Shown: positions 1 to 8,641, counted from the first letter of the stretch. The stretch is 64,000 bases of DNA from Novosphingobium sp. (GCA_024236175.1 JACKKY010000002.1:496001-560000), one strand, 5' to 3'. Notes: generated by a model not told the origin, from the letters alone. A program made the numbers and translations.

Positions 1-2
1 GC

Positions 3-917
3 CACGGACCGGTCCTGATCGAGGGCGAAAGCGGCACCGGCAAGGAAATGCTGGTCCGCGCGATGCATGCGGCTTCGCCGAGGGCCAAGGCCCAGTTGCG
101 CATCGTCAGCATCGGCGGCACGCCCGCCAATTCCATCGAATCGCTGCTTTTCGGCCACGAAAAGGGCGCATTTCCGGGTGCTTTCGACCGCCAGATCGGA
201 GCTCTCCAGCATTGCGACGGCGGGACGCTCGTGCTCGACGAGATCGACCGCCTCGAACTGCCGGTGCAGGAGCGGCTCGTCGAATCGCTGAAACGCGGCG
301 ACGTGCGCCCGATCGGGGCGAATCACAGCTTCAAGGTCGATGTGCGGCTGATTGCCGCCAGCAACCTGCCGTTGAAGGACATGGTCGCAGGCGGTCATTT
401 CCTGCCGGACCTGCTCGAGGCCATTTCCGGGGTGACGGTAACGCTGCCTTCGCTGCGCGAGCGGCCGGGCGATATTCCCGCGCTTTCGCGGCATTTCCTT
501 GCGCGCATCGGCGAACAGCCGGGCCTGCGCGAACTGGGCATCACCGACGGAGCGCTGGCGCTGCTCGCCGCCTACGACTGGCCGGGCAATGTCCGCCAGT
601 TGCAGGCCGTGCTGTTCCGCGCCGCCGTTTTCTGCGACGGCGACGCGCTGACCTCGGAAGATTTTCCACAGCTTCTCAACATGCTGGGAACGGAATCCTC
701 CACAAGCAACGGCGGATCCGTCCCGGAAAGCTCGGGCGTCATGCTCTATACGGCGGACGGCAACCTGCGGCCTCTCGAAGAGATCGAAGCGGACGTCATC
801 CGCCTCGCCATCGGCCATTATCGCGGCCGCATGACCGAGGTTGCCCGCCGACTGGGCATCGGCCGATCGACGCTTTACCGCAAGCTCAGCGAGCTCGGCA
901 TCGACAACGCCGCCTGA
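3..917 (+). CDS. sigma-54-dependent transcriptional activator, Fis family (5' end missing)
   Basis: This is an AAA+ bacterial enhancer-binding protein that would use ATP hydrolysis to open sigma-54 promoters. The visible part begins inside the AAA+ domain with the Walker A motif GESGTGKE. It continues with a Walker B motif (LVLDEID), the sensor and arginine-finger region (PSLRERPGDIP), and a C-terminal Fis-type helix-turn-helix (VARRLGIGRSTLYRKL). The N-terminal sensory or receiver domain lies outside the window, so the input signal is unknown. The loop that normally reads GAFTGA and contacts sigma-54 is GAFPGA here (165-182), with the conserved threonine replaced by proline. It runs towards the convergent AtuA-type gene. 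Confidence 0.9.
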   Translation, partial: HGPVLIEGESGTGKEMLVRAMHAASPRAKAQLRIVSIGGTPANSIESLLFGHEKGAFPGAFDRQIGALQHCDGGTLVLDEIDRLELPVQERLVESLKRGDVRPIGANHSFKVDVRLIAASNLPLKDMVAGGHFLPDLLEAISGVTVTLPSLRERPGDIPALSRHFLARIGEQPGLRELGITDGALALLAAYDWPGNVRQLQAVLFRAAVFCDGDALTSEDFPQLLNMLGTESSTSNGGSVPESSGVMLYTADGNLRPLEEIEADVIRLAIGHYRGRMTEVARRLGIGRSTLYRKLSELGIDNAA

Positions 918-935
918 CAGGCGGGCCACGTCGAT

Positions 936-2729
936 TCAAGAAACCGGATCGGCTGCCTCTTCGAGCAGTGCGACCGGTATCTCGGCCACACAGGCACGAA
1001 GGAACTCGCCCAGCCCCTTGCCTATCTGATCGAGGGCGATGTTGCTGGTGCCGCTACGGCCGAAATGCCCGCGCAGGACATAGAGCACGCCGTCTATGTT
1101 CGGCAGTGGGAAGGCATCCACAGTCACCTCTTCCCTCAGCCCCATCAGCGCATGCACCCGCTCGCCCGTCAGATAGGCGACGAGCCAGTCATAGGCTTGC
1201 GGGCACTTGCACCACACACCCAGCGAGGCATCGCCTCCCTTGTCTCCCGACCGGGCATGAATGACCGTTCCCAGCGGAGCGGCTTTCGTGGCACCGAAAC
1301 GGGCCGGATCGAACGGCTGAGGCATAGCCGGCTTGCCCGATGTTCCGGCGGCGGGATCCGTTTCCGGAAGCTCCACGATTGCACTGGAGCCATCCGCCAT
1401 CGTGACCCGATGCTCGCATTCCCGTTGGCGCGCGAGGCCCGGCCAATATTCCATGCGCGGAGCGATCAGGTGGCCGAATTCCCCCGTAAAGCCCGGGATA
1501 CTGCCCAGCCCGAGCGTGGCGAAGCCGGCTCCGAGCCTTTCGATCTCTTGCAGCTCCTGCGCCGCTGCGGCGATGCGGACGACCATCGTCGCCTCGCCCT
1601 GGTTGGCGGGTGCGGCAATCGGTTGGCCGAGCGGTTCGAAGTGGAACTCGTCCAGAGCGAGGGATTCGGTGATGCTGCGCAGCTGGTTGCGGATCCATGC
1701 GACCTTCTCGCGCCAGTCGAGGCCGGTGACGTAGACGATCATGACGAAGCGCCAACCGTCCTGGTAGAAGCATCCGACCTTGGTCGTTTCCGGCGGTCGG
1801 GAGCCCCTGACCCCGCCGACACGCACCCTGTCTTCGCCCTCCTGCGCGATTTCCAGGCTGTCGATATGCAGGACCGCGTCCGGATTGAGGTAGCGTGGCC
1901 CCTGGATCTCGTAGAGGAGCTGCGCCTTCACCGTATCGGGCGTGACGAAGCCCTTGCTGCCCGACTGCTTGGTGATGACGAAGCTGCCGTCCGCCTCGAT
2001 TTCGCCGATCGGAAAGCCGAGCCTGACGACATCCTCGTCCAGGGCCCTGAAGCCTGAATAGTTGCCACCGCTCGCCTGTGGGCCGCATTCGAGGATGTGT
2101 CCCGCCGCAATGCCTCCCGCCACCGCGTCCCAGTCCGACTTCGACCAGTCGTGCCACCAGGCGGCCGGCCCCATCGTCAGCGACGCATCGGTGACGCGCC
2201 CGGTCACGACGATGTCCGCACCTTGCCTCAGCGCTTCGGCAATGCCCCAGCCGCCCAGATAGGCGTTGGCGGCGATGATCCGTCCGGAGAGATTGCCCAT
2301 CGGCAGGCCGGTATCGAGACTGGCAAGCTGGCCTTGCGCAGCCAGTTCCTGCACCCGCGGCAGAAGGTCGTCGCCGCAAACCGTGGCAACCTTCAGGTCG
2401 AGGCCCGCCTCGGCGATCGAGCGGCGCAATTCCCGGGCCATGCCTTCCGGATTGAACGCACCCGCGTTGGTGACCACTTTCAGGCCCTTCTCGGCTATCG
2501 CCGGAAGTTCGGGCATCACCTGCCGGAGGAATATGTCGAAGAAGAACTCCCGCTGGACCTTGGGGTTACCGGCATCGACGGCCCTCTGCAGGACAAGGCC
2601 GAAGGCGATTTCGGCAAGATAGTCGCCAACCAGCACATCGACCGGATCGCCGTGCACGGCGTCGTGAAGCGCCCCGAAATAGTCTCCCGCGGCACCCGAG
2701 AAATTCGCGATGCGGATTGCCCTGCTCAT
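936..2729 (-). CDS. AtuA-type protein (DUF1446 plus AtuA-like domain)
   Basis: About 597 residues. The first ~450 form a DUF1446 domain with an N-terminus RIANFSGAAGDYFGALH. The C-terminal ~100 residues form the small AtuA-like domain with a conserved SGDKGGDASLGVW stretch. In Pseudomonas, AtuA belongs to the acyclic terpene (citronellol/geraniol) pathway, but homologues occur in other catabolic clusters and the reaction is not well defined. An open frame continues upstream to 2903, but ATG 2729 is chosen: GGGAGAAG lies just upstream and the family homology begins there. It is divergent from the SnoaL-like and SDR genes, which suggests one catabolic unit. No other atu gene is present. Confidence 0.8.
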   Translation of the reverse strand: MSRAIRIANFSGAAGDYFGALHDAVHGDPVDVLVGDYLAEIAFGLVLQRAVDAGNPKVQREFFFDIFLRQVMPELPAIAEKGLKVVTNAGAFNPEGMARELRRSIAEAGLDLKVATVCGDDLLPRVQELAAQGQLASLDTGLPMGNLSGRIIAANAYLGGWGIAEALRQGADIVVTGRVTDASLTMGPAAWWHDWSKSDWDAVAGGIAAGHILECGPQASGGNYSGFRALDEDVVRLGFPIGEIEADGSFVITKQSGSKGFVTPDTVKAQLLYEIQGPRYLNPDAVLHIDSLEIAQEGEDRVRVGGVRGSRPPETTKVGCFYQDGWRFVMIVYVTGLDWREKVAWIRNQLRSITESLALDEFHFEPLGQPIAAPANQGEATMVVRIAAAAQELQEIERLGAGFATLGLGSIPGFTGEFGHLIAPRMEYWPGLARQRECEHRVTMADGSSAIVELPETDPAAGTSGKPAMPQPFDPARFGATKAAPLGTVIHARSGDKGGDASLGVWCKCPQAYDWLVAYLTGERVHALMGLREEVTVDAFPLPNIDGVLYVLRGHFGRSGTSNIALDQIGKGLGEFLRACVAEIPVALLEEAADPVS

Positions 2730-2926
2730 AGATCTTCTCCCGCCGCCTGCCTGCCATAGCGGACAGGTCTCCGCCACGGCCAATCGGGATCGGGGCGCCG
2801 CAGGCAATCGCATGTGCCTGCCGGGGCGAGCGGGAACCGCTGACAGGCCAACGCACTGCCGCTCGGGCATTGACAATCCGGCCCGCTCCGACCGATTGCC
2901 CATCCCGGCAACGAGAGAGGATGCAT

Positions 2927-3388
2927 ATGACCGAAACCGAACGTCTCGCCGCGATCGAGGACATTCGCAAGCTGAAGGCCGCCTATTGGCGAGGCGTCGA
3001 CATGGCGGACGGAGACCTCGTCCGTTCGATTCTCGCCAAGGACTGCGTGCTCGACTACATGGGCTGCTGCACCGACCCGCAGACGGGCATCGATCACATG
3101 CCGGAGATGAATGTCGTGCTCAATGGGCGCGATTCGTGGATTTCCGACGCTTTCGAAGGCCCCAAGGTGGTTACCGTCCACCAGGGCCACCAGGCCGAGA
3201 TAGACGTGACCGGGAACACCACGGCCAGCGGCATCTGGGTCTTCACCGACCGCTTCTTCATGCCCGAGGGCGCACCGTTTTCGCGGCTGACCGGCTACGG
3301 CCACTACTACGATACCTACGAGCTGGAGGATGGCTCGTGGAAGCTGAAGACGACCCGCATCACCCGCATCCGGGTGGAAGTCAGCTGA
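2927..3388 (+). CDS. nuclear transport factor 2 / SnoaL-like family protein
   Basis: A 153-residue protein of the NTF2-like alpha+beta barrel fold. It starts TETERLAAIEDIRKLKAAYWR, followed by DMADGDLVRSILAKDCVLDYMG, a pattern seen in SnoaL-like and ring-hydroxylating-dioxygenase-beta-like small enzymes that act on hydrophobic ring substrates. ATG 2927 is preferred to ATG 2921 because the GAGAGG ribosome site ends directly at 2920 and leaves proper spacing only for 2927. It is co-directional and nearly contiguous with the following SDR gene, so the two are probably cotranscribed. The substrate cannot be read from the sequence. Confidence 0.75.
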   Translation: MTETERLAAIEDIRKLKAAYWRGVDMADGDLVRSILAKDCVLDYMGCCTDPQTGIDHMPEMNVVLNGRDSWISDAFEGPKVVTVHQGHQAEIDVTGNTTASGIWVFTDRFFMPEGAPFSRLTGYGHYYDTYELEDGSWKLKTTRITRIRVEVS

Positions 3389-3389
3389 T

Positions 3390-4151
3390 ATGGCCGAACT
3401 CGACTTTTCCGGACGAACAGCGCTGATCACCGGAGCCGCTTCCGGTATCGGGGCGGCCTGTGCGCAGTGGCTCGAACGGCACGGGGCCGCGGAACTCGTG
3501 CTTGTCGACCTCGACGAAGCAGGATTGCAGGAACTCGATCTGTCCTGCCAGGCGAAGCGGATCGTCGGCGATGTCTCCGACCCGGCGTTGTGGGACGAAA
3601 TCGAATCCAGCCTCACCCAGCTCGACCACGCTGTCATCAATGCGGGTATCGCCAGCGGCTGCCCGATCGTCGATCAGGACTTCGACGGCTGGCGCAGGAT
3701 GCTCGCCGTCAATCTTGACGGGACCTTTCTCGGCCTGCGCACCTCCCTGCGCGTCATGAAGAAGTGCGGCGGCAAGAGCGCCGTGCTGACCAGTTCCATC
3801 GTCGGCGTCGACGCGACAGCCGGGACGGCGGCATACGGATCGAGCAAGGCCGCCATCGCGCATCTCGCCCGCATTGCGGCGGCAGAGCACACCGGGGACC
3901 AGATCCGGATCAATGCGATCGCACCGGGACGGGTGGACACCCCCATCTGGACCAAGACCGAGCAGTTCCAGGACCTGGAGAAGAGACTCGGCAGCCGGGA
4001 GGCAGCTCTCGAGAGCCTGTCCGATGCCGCACCGCTCGGCGGCTTCGCGACCGCCGAACTCATGGCCGGACAGATCGGCTTCCTGCTTTCCGACGAGGCC
4101 TGGAACATCACCGGCTCCGTGCTTGTCAGCGACGGCGGCTACAGCCTCTAG
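3390..4151 (+). CDS. SDR family NAD(P)-dependent oxidoreductase
   Basis: A classical short-chain dehydrogenase of 253 residues. Visible motifs are the Rossmann glycine pattern TGAASGIG, the acidic residues after beta-2 (LVDLDEAG) that favour NAD(H), the NAG motif (INAGIAS), and a catalytic Ser with YGSSK for Tyr and Lys. The C-terminus ends in the usual GSVLVSDGGYSL. The gene begins two bases after the SnoaL-like stop codon. It probably oxidises or reduces an intermediate of the same pathway, but the substrate is unknown. Confidence 0.88.
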   Translation: MAELDFSGRTALITGAASGIGAACAQWLERHGAAELVLVDLDEAGLQELDLSCQAKRIVGDVSDPALWDEIESSLTQLDHAVINAGIASGCPIVDQDFDGWRRMLAVNLDGTFLGLRTSLRVMKKCGGKSAVLTSSIVGVDATAGTAAYGSSKAAIAHLARIAAAEHTGDQIRINAIAPGRVDTPIWTKTEQFQDLEKRLGSREAALESLSDAAPLGGFATAELMAGQIGFLLSDEAWNITGSVLVSDGGYSL

Positions 4152-4342
4152 CGACAGCCTGACGGTATCCGGTGGCAAACGCCCATGGCCGACCTCGCAT
4201 GAGTTCGAAGCCTGTGGTAGACTGACTTGGTCCACACGGCACTGGACGCCAACAACAGGATGAAGCGCGGACCATCACAGTCAGACGGGAGAAACAGCTG
4301 CAGGTTCCGATCGAGCTCATCCGATAAAGAAGGTGAAGCGAC

Positions 4343-4570
4343 ATGACCGATAGCGAACTTCTTGCCTCCTTCCGGCGCGAGGAAAACGGCGACTGGACCT
4401 GCATCAAGCCGGTTCTGATGGATGGAACCGTCCGCAACATGGCGTTCGCCCCCGGAGCCCGGGTTTCGCATGTCGACATGTTCATGGGCGTCGACGTGGC
4501 CAGGAAGCTGGACGAGGCGGCATCCCGCCAGGAAACGAAGGCCGAAATCCGGACTCCGATCCACCATTGA
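4343..4570 (+). CDS. small conserved hypothetical protein
   Basis: A 75-residue cytoplasmic protein with no signal peptide or membrane segment, not assigned to a named family. A good ribosome site (GAAGGTGA) lies about six bases before the ATG. The central part reads WTCIKPVLMDGTVRNMAFAP and then MGVDVARKLDEAA, which has normal amino-acid composition and codon bias rather than the arginine/serine-rich look of shadow frames. It stands alone between the SDR gene and convergent folP. The preceding 190 bases (4152-4342) hold nothing recognisable. Confidence 0.55.
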   Translation: MTDSELLASFRREENGDWTCIKPVLMDGTVRNMAFAPGARVSHVDMFMGVDVARKLDEAASRQETKAEIRTPIHH

Positions 4571-4593
4571 TCCGAAGTCCGTCGGGACAGCAA

Positions 4594-5709
4594 TCAGCCT
4601 GACGGCAATTGTCTGAAATCGGTCAGCGCGGCATCGCGCATGCCGCGCCACACGTGAATTGCCTGCACGGTTTCGGGCACGTCATGGACCCGCAGCAGCT
4701 GAACTCCCGCGTCCATAGCCTTGAGGGCGAGAGCCAGCGAGCCACCCAGCCTCTCATGCGCCGGCGCCTCGTTGGAAAGAGCGCCGATCATCCGTTTGCG
4801 GCTGGCGCCGACCAGCAACGGCTGGCCCAGCGCATGGAACATCGGCAAGGCGTTCATGAGCGCGAGATTGTCGGCGACCGACTTGCCGAAGCCGATACCG
4901 GGGTCGAGGACGATCTTTTCCCGCGCCACGCCGGCTTCCAGAGCGGCGTCGCGCCGTGCCTTCAGCCAGTCGAACACGTCGAGCGCGACATCCGAATAGT
5001 CGGCGCCCGAATGCAGGTCCTCGCCCTCGCCCGGCGCATGCATCAGCACTACCGGCACGCCCGCCCGGGCCACGAGTTCCATGCTTCGCGGATCGTAACG
5101 CAAGGCCGACACGTCGTTGACGATATGCGCCCCCGCCGCGAGCGCCGCTTCCATGACCGCGGGCCGCCGCGTGTCGATGCTGATCGCAGCACCCATCGCG
5201 GCGAGACGCTCTACGGCCGGGATCACGCGCTTGAGTTCGTCGCCTTCCCAGACCGCAGCTGCACCGGGGCGGGTGGACTCCCCGCCGACATCGATGATCG
5301 CCGCGCCGGCTTCCAGCATCGCCGCCGAATGCGCATTCGCGATCTCGGGGTCGTCGAGGAACTGGCCACCGTCCGAGAAGCTGTCGGGCGTGACGTTGAG
5401 GATGCCCATGACCTGAGGCTGGTCGAGCCGGATCGTGCGCTCGCCGCAAACGATCGGCCCGTGCTGCTGCTGCAGCGAGGCCCACTGGGCTTCGCCTTCG
5501 GCCGCGAGGTCGTCAGGAAGGCCGGCAAGTGCTTCCGCCATTTCCGGCGCGCCCAATCGCTGGCGCGACACGATTGCTCCGGCGCGTCGCACGATCAGGG
5601 CGAAGCGGCTGGCATAGGTCATGCCGCCGGCAAGGCGAATTGCATCGCCTTCCTCGCTCTGTGGACTTTCAGCGAGAGCGATCGGGCGAATGTAGAGGGA
5701 TTCGGTCAC
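4594..5709 (-). CDS. folP: dihydropteroate synthase
   Basis: Joins p-aminobenzoate with 6-hydroxymethyl-7,8-dihydropterin diphosphate to give dihydropteroate in folate synthesis; sulfonamides target this enzyme. The catalytic TIM barrel starts at about residue 105 with PQVMGILNVTPDSFSDGG. It continues with DVGGESTRPGA, ALRYD and DPGIGFGKS, and ends with VGASRKRM and the late LRVHDV motif. The protein has 371 residues, roughly 100 more than the E. coli enzyme, because of an N-terminal extension that I do not recognise. Start is GTG 5709. It lies 60 bases downstream of ccrM on the same strand. Confidence 0.93.
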   Translation of the reverse strand: MTESLYIRPIALAESPQSEEGDAIRLAGGMTYASRFALIVRRAGAIVSRQRLGAPEMAEALAGLPDDLAAEGEAQWASLQQQHGPIVCGERTIRLDQPQVMGILNVTPDSFSDGGQFLDDPEIANAHSAAMLEAGAAIIDVGGESTRPGAAAVWEGDELKRVIPAVERLAAMGAAISIDTRRPAVMEAALAAGAHIVNDVSALRYDPRSMELVARAGVPVVLMHAPGEGEDLHSGADYSDVALDVFDWLKARRDAALEAGVAREKIVLDPGIGFGKSVADNLALMNALPMFHALGQPLLVGASRKRMIGALSNEAPAHERLGGSLALALKAMDAGVQLLRVHDVPETVQAIHVWRGMRDAALTDFRQLPSG

Positions 5710-5769
5710 CGCACGAACCTAACGTTGAATTATTGCCAGCGCCGCAAGGCAATCAGCTCTGCGTATCGA

Positions 5770-6894
5770 TCAGGGCTCCGTCGCGAGCAGGTAGAGCTGG
5801 CGCAGGGCGTCGATCGGTTTCATCTCACCTTCGTGCTCGATGTGCCAGAATGTCCACCCGTTGCACGAAGGCGCCCCCTGGAGGGCCGCGCCGAGCCTGT
5901 GGATCGAGCCGTTTTCCTTGCCCGACACGAGCGAGCCATCCGCCCGCACGGTCGCCTTCAGCCTGCGCTTCTTGTCCGTCAGCTTGCTTCCCGGGGAGAT
6001 CCAGCCGGTTTCGACCAGCGTGCCGAACGCAACCCGCGGCGCGGCCTTGCCGCTTTGCATTGTGGTCAGCGCGCTTTCATCCAGCGGCAGCGCCATTTCA
6101 ATGCGTTCCGCAGCGATGCCGCGGTAGGATTCCTCACGCTCGCAGCCGATCCATTCGCGCCCGAGCCGCCTGGCAACGGCGCCGGTCGTGCCGGTCCCGA
6201 AGAAGGGATCGAGCACCACGTCGCCCTTGTTGGTGGTCGCCAGCATCACGCGATAGAGCAGCGATTCTGGCTTTTGCGTCGGATGCGCCTTGGCGCCCCC
6301 CTTCTTGATGCGCTCCTGCCCGCTGCAGATCGGCAAGACCCAGTCGGACCGCATCTGAAGCTCGTCATTCAGCGTCTTCATCGCGCGATAGTTGAAGGTG
6401 TATTTCGCCTTTTCGCCCATCGCCGCCCAGATCAGCGTCTCATGGGCGTTGGTGAATCGCGTGCCCTTGAAATTGGGCATCGGGTTCGCCTTGCGCCAGA
6501 CGATATCGTTGAGGATCCAGAAGCCGAGGTCCTGCACGATCGCACCGACCCGGAAGATGTTGTGATAGCTGCCGATGACCCACAGCGAACCGTCGGGCTT
6601 CAGGACCCGCCGCGCCTCGGCCAGCCACGCGCGGGTGAAGGCATCATAGGTCGAGAAACTGTCGAACTTGTCCCAGTCGTTGGTCACGGCATCGACATGG
6701 CTGCCGTCGGGACGGTTCAGGTCCCCGCCGAGCTGGAGATTGTAGGGCGGATCGGCGAACACCATGTCGACCGACGCCGAAGGCAGCGATTTCATCGCCT
6801 CGACGCAATCGCCTGGAAGGATTTGCCTCAGCGGGAGCGTAGCCCCGTTTTCGACGCGCGAACGCGCCCGCTCCTTCGCCAATGTTTGCGCCAT
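5770..6894 (-). CDS. ccrM: CcrM-type cell-cycle adenine DNA methyltransferase (GANTC)
   Basis: An orphan beta-class N6-adenine methyltransferase; the family methylates the adenine of GANTC and marks replication state in alphaproteobacterial cell cycles. The catalytic motif DPPYNLQLGGDLNRPDGS (DPPY at residues 48-51) comes first. The AdoMet-binding motif DPFFGTGTTG follows at about residue 238, as expected for the beta class. The C-terminal ~90 residues (DGSLVSGKENGSIHRLGA region, then CNGWTFWH) match the extra domain of CcrM. There is no restriction gene beside it. The upstream region holds an unusual cluster of GANTC sites and a CtrA-like box. Confidence 0.94.
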   Translation of the reverse strand: MAQTLAKERARSRVENGATLPLRQILPGDCVEAMKSLPSASVDMVFADPPYNLQLGGDLNRPDGSHVDAVTNDWDKFDSFSTYDAFTRAWLAEARRVLKPDGSLWVIGSYHNIFRVGAIVQDLGFWILNDIVWRKANPMPNFKGTRFTNAHETLIWAAMGEKAKYTFNYRAMKTLNDELQMRSDWVLPICSGQERIKKGGAKAHPTQKPESLLYRVMLATTNKGDVVLDPFFGTGTTGAVARRLGREWIGCEREESYRGIAAERIEMALPLDESALTTMQSGKAAPRVAFGTLVETGWISPGSKLTDKKRRLKATVRADGSLVSGKENGSIHRLGAALQGAPSCNGWTFWHIEHEGEMKPIDALRQLYLLATEP

Positions 6895-6928
6895 GTTTTC
6901 GCCTGACCCCTTGCTTGAACCCTAGGGT

Positions 6929-7091
6929 GAGTCCTCTCGGAGTCCGCGTCAAGCGCCAACTCCGCGGGAATCCTTGCGAAAGATGGTTAATATCGCGTCA
7001 ACGCGAGGGGAACGGAACGAGTCCGACACAGTATCTTGAGTTTCGGCATACCGCCGGGACTCGACATCTTGTGGTGTGGCGAAACGGACTC
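6929..7091 (-). promoter_or_regulatory. cluster of six GANTC sites upstream of ccrM
   Basis: Six copies of the CcrM target GANTC lie at 6929, 6940, 6968, 7019, 7058 and 7087 (GAGTC, GAGTC, GAATC, GAGTC, GACTC, GACTC). All are within 163 bases, in the gap between the ccrM start and the upstream gene. At this base composition about one per 300 bases would be expected. In Caulobacter the ccrM leader also carries GANTC sites whose methylation state feeds back on transcription, so autoregulation is the obvious reading. Confidence 0.6.
6987..7001. promoter_or_regulatory. CtrA-like box in the ccrM upstream region
   Basis: The sequence TTAA-N7-TCAA (TTAATATCGCGTCAA) differs by one base from the CtrA consensus TTAA-N7-TTAA. 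It lies 93 bases upstream of the ccrM start codon, amid the GANTC cluster. CtrA activates ccrM in Caulobacter. The assignment rests on the motif and position only. Confidence 0.4.
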
Positions 7092-7106
7092 CGCCTGCAA
7101 AAAAAT

Positions 7107-8018
7107 TCAGGCCGGGGCCAACCCGGGGTCGATCCCGGTCATATCCGCCGAGACATCCCAGAGGCGAAGGGCGAGCCCTGCATCCTGTGCTGCCTGCGTG
7201 CGCTTGGCCGTGCCCGAAGGCCCCTTCATTCCATTCATGCCCTGAGGCCCGTAGTAGCCGCCCGGCTCGGCGGACGGATCGGCGGCGGCCTGCAGCGCCG
7301 GCCAGGCGCCCTGGTCCGCGTTGTTCAGCAGCAGGCCGAATAGCGGCGTGAACACGCGGAACGGGCCGACATGGCGCATCAGCTCGGTAGCGGCGACGCC
7401 GGGGTGGCATCCTATCGCCGTGACCGGTGAGCCGGCGGCCCGCAACCTGCGGTCCAGCTCGAAGAAATGGAGCATGTTGGCGAGCTTGCTGTCCGAATAG
7501 CGCTGGGTGCGGCTGTAGCTGCGCTCCGCATTGAGGTCGTCCCAGTCGAGATTGCCCCGCTGGTGCGCCAGGCTGCTGGTCACGACCACGCGCGAGCCGG
7601 GCGTCTCGGCGAGCTTGGGCAGCAGCAGCGAAGTCAGCACGAAAGGCCCCAGGTGGTTCACGCCGAACTGAAGCTCGAAACCCTGTCTGGTGCGCGACAG
7701 CGGCGGGAACATGACTCCAGCATTGTTCACAAGCACGTCGATCCGGGGTTCACCCGCAGCGATATCCGCCGCCGCCCGCACACTGTCGAGATCGGCAAGG
7801 TCGAGCGGCAGGTGCGCGAGATCGGCAGCAGGTGTGTGCCGCCTGATCTGCGCCATGGCGTCATCGGCCTTGGCCGCGTCCCGGCAAGCCAGCAGGACCC
7901 GCGCGCCACGCGCGGAGAGGCTCCTGGCGGCCCCGAAACCGATGCCGGTATTCGCACCGGTGACGATGAAACAGCGCCCGGACTGGTCGGCGACGTCCTT
8001 GTCGGTAAATCCGCTCAT
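7107..8018 (-). CDS. SDR family oxidoreductase (retinol dehydrogenase-like)
   Basis: A 303-residue short-chain dehydrogenase. The cofactor motif TGANTGIG is followed by ACRDAAKAD after beta-2, NNAGVM, and YSDSKLAN carrying the catalytic Tyr and Lys. The overall look is of the WW-domain oxidoreductase / retinol-dehydrogenase branch, usually NADP-dependent; the substrate is unknown. The start is fixed at ATG 8018, which overlaps the rnhB stop as ATGA, although the frame stays open far upstream into rnhB. The two are therefore probably translated from one message. Confidence 0.85.
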   Translation of the reverse strand: MSGFTDKDVADQSGRCFIVTGANTGIGFGAARSLSARGARVLLACRDAAKADDAMAQIRRHTPAADLAHLPLDLADLDSVRAAADIAAGEPRIDVLVNNAGVMFPPLSRTRQGFELQFGVNHLGPFVLTSLLLPKLAETPGSRVVVTSSLAHQRGNLDWDDLNAERSYSRTQRYSDSKLANMLHFFELDRRLRAAGSPVTAIGCHPGVAATELMRHVGPFRVFTPLFGLLLNNADQGAWPALQAAADPSAEPGGYYGPQGMNGMKGPSGTAKRTQAAQDAGLALRLWDVSADMTGIDPGLAPA

Positions 8019-8641
8019 AATGGCATCTCCAGTTGCGCGACCGGTGCAAAACTGCGGCGATGATGCGGCGAAGGACCGTGCGTGCGCAAGGCCCGGAGAT
8101 GCTCCGCGGTCCCATAGCCGGCGTTGCGCTCCCACCCATAGTGCGGGTGTTCGGCGGCGAGCGCCCGCATCAGCCGGTCGCGATACTCCTTGGCGATGAT
8201 CGACGCCGCAGAAATGCAGGGTTCCAGGCCGTCCCCGCCGACGATCGCGCGGGCCTGCCATCGCCAGCCCTCGCAACGGCCGGCGGGCGTATGGTTGCCG
8301 TCGACCAGCACCTCGCCCGGAGACAGGCCGGCAGGTTTGCAAAGCGCCTTGACCGCCCGGGTCATTGCCAGCATCGTCGCGCCGAAGATGTTGAGGCGAT
8401 CGATGTCCGCGACATGGACCACCCCTACCGACCAGCGGCAGCTCGCCTTGATCGCTGCTTCCAGAGATGCCCTGCGTCCGGGGGAGAGTTTCTTCGAATC
8501 GTCGAGACCTTCGGGCGTTGCATCGCCCAGGATCACCGCCGCCGCCACGACCGGCCCGGCAAGGGGCCCGCGCCCGGCTTCATCCACGCCGATCACGGCA
8601 GGAAAAAATACGCGTCTGGAGCTTTTGCCGTTTTCGTGCAT
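8015..8641 (-). CDS. rnhB: ribonuclease HII
   Basis: Removes ribonucleotides and RNA from RNA-DNA hybrids. The active-site signature GVDEAGRGPLAGPV lies near the N-terminus, followed by LDDSKKLSPGRR, LVDGNH and SIIAKEYRDR, with HYGWERNAGYGT near the end, all standard for type 2 RNase H. About 208 residues from ATG 8641; an alternative ATG at 8653 adds four residues. The frame runs open to 8890, but that part is antisense to the divergent dehydrogenase gene. The rnhB start and the divergent start at 8652 lie within a few bases of each other. Confidence 0.92.
   Translation of the reverse strand: MHENGKSSRRVFFPAVIGVDEAGRGPLAGPVVAAAVILGDATPEGLDDSKKLSPGRRASLEAAIKASCRWSVGVVHVADIDRLNIFGATMLAMTRAVKALCKPAGLSPGEVLVDGNHTPAGRCEGWRWQARAIVGGDGLEPCISAASIIAKEYRDRLMRALAAEHPHYGWERNAGYGTAEHLRALRTHGPSPHHRRSFAPVAQLEMPL

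Noticed and set aside
212..1264. 350-residue plus-strand frame in the sigma-54 activator gene
   Set aside because: Out-of-frame copy dominated by Arg and Ala, crossing the end of a certain gene.
4609..6906. 765-residue open frame opposite folP and ccrM
   Set aside because: Spans two certain genes in antisense, with arginine-rich, unfamiliar sequence; a high-GC shadow frame.
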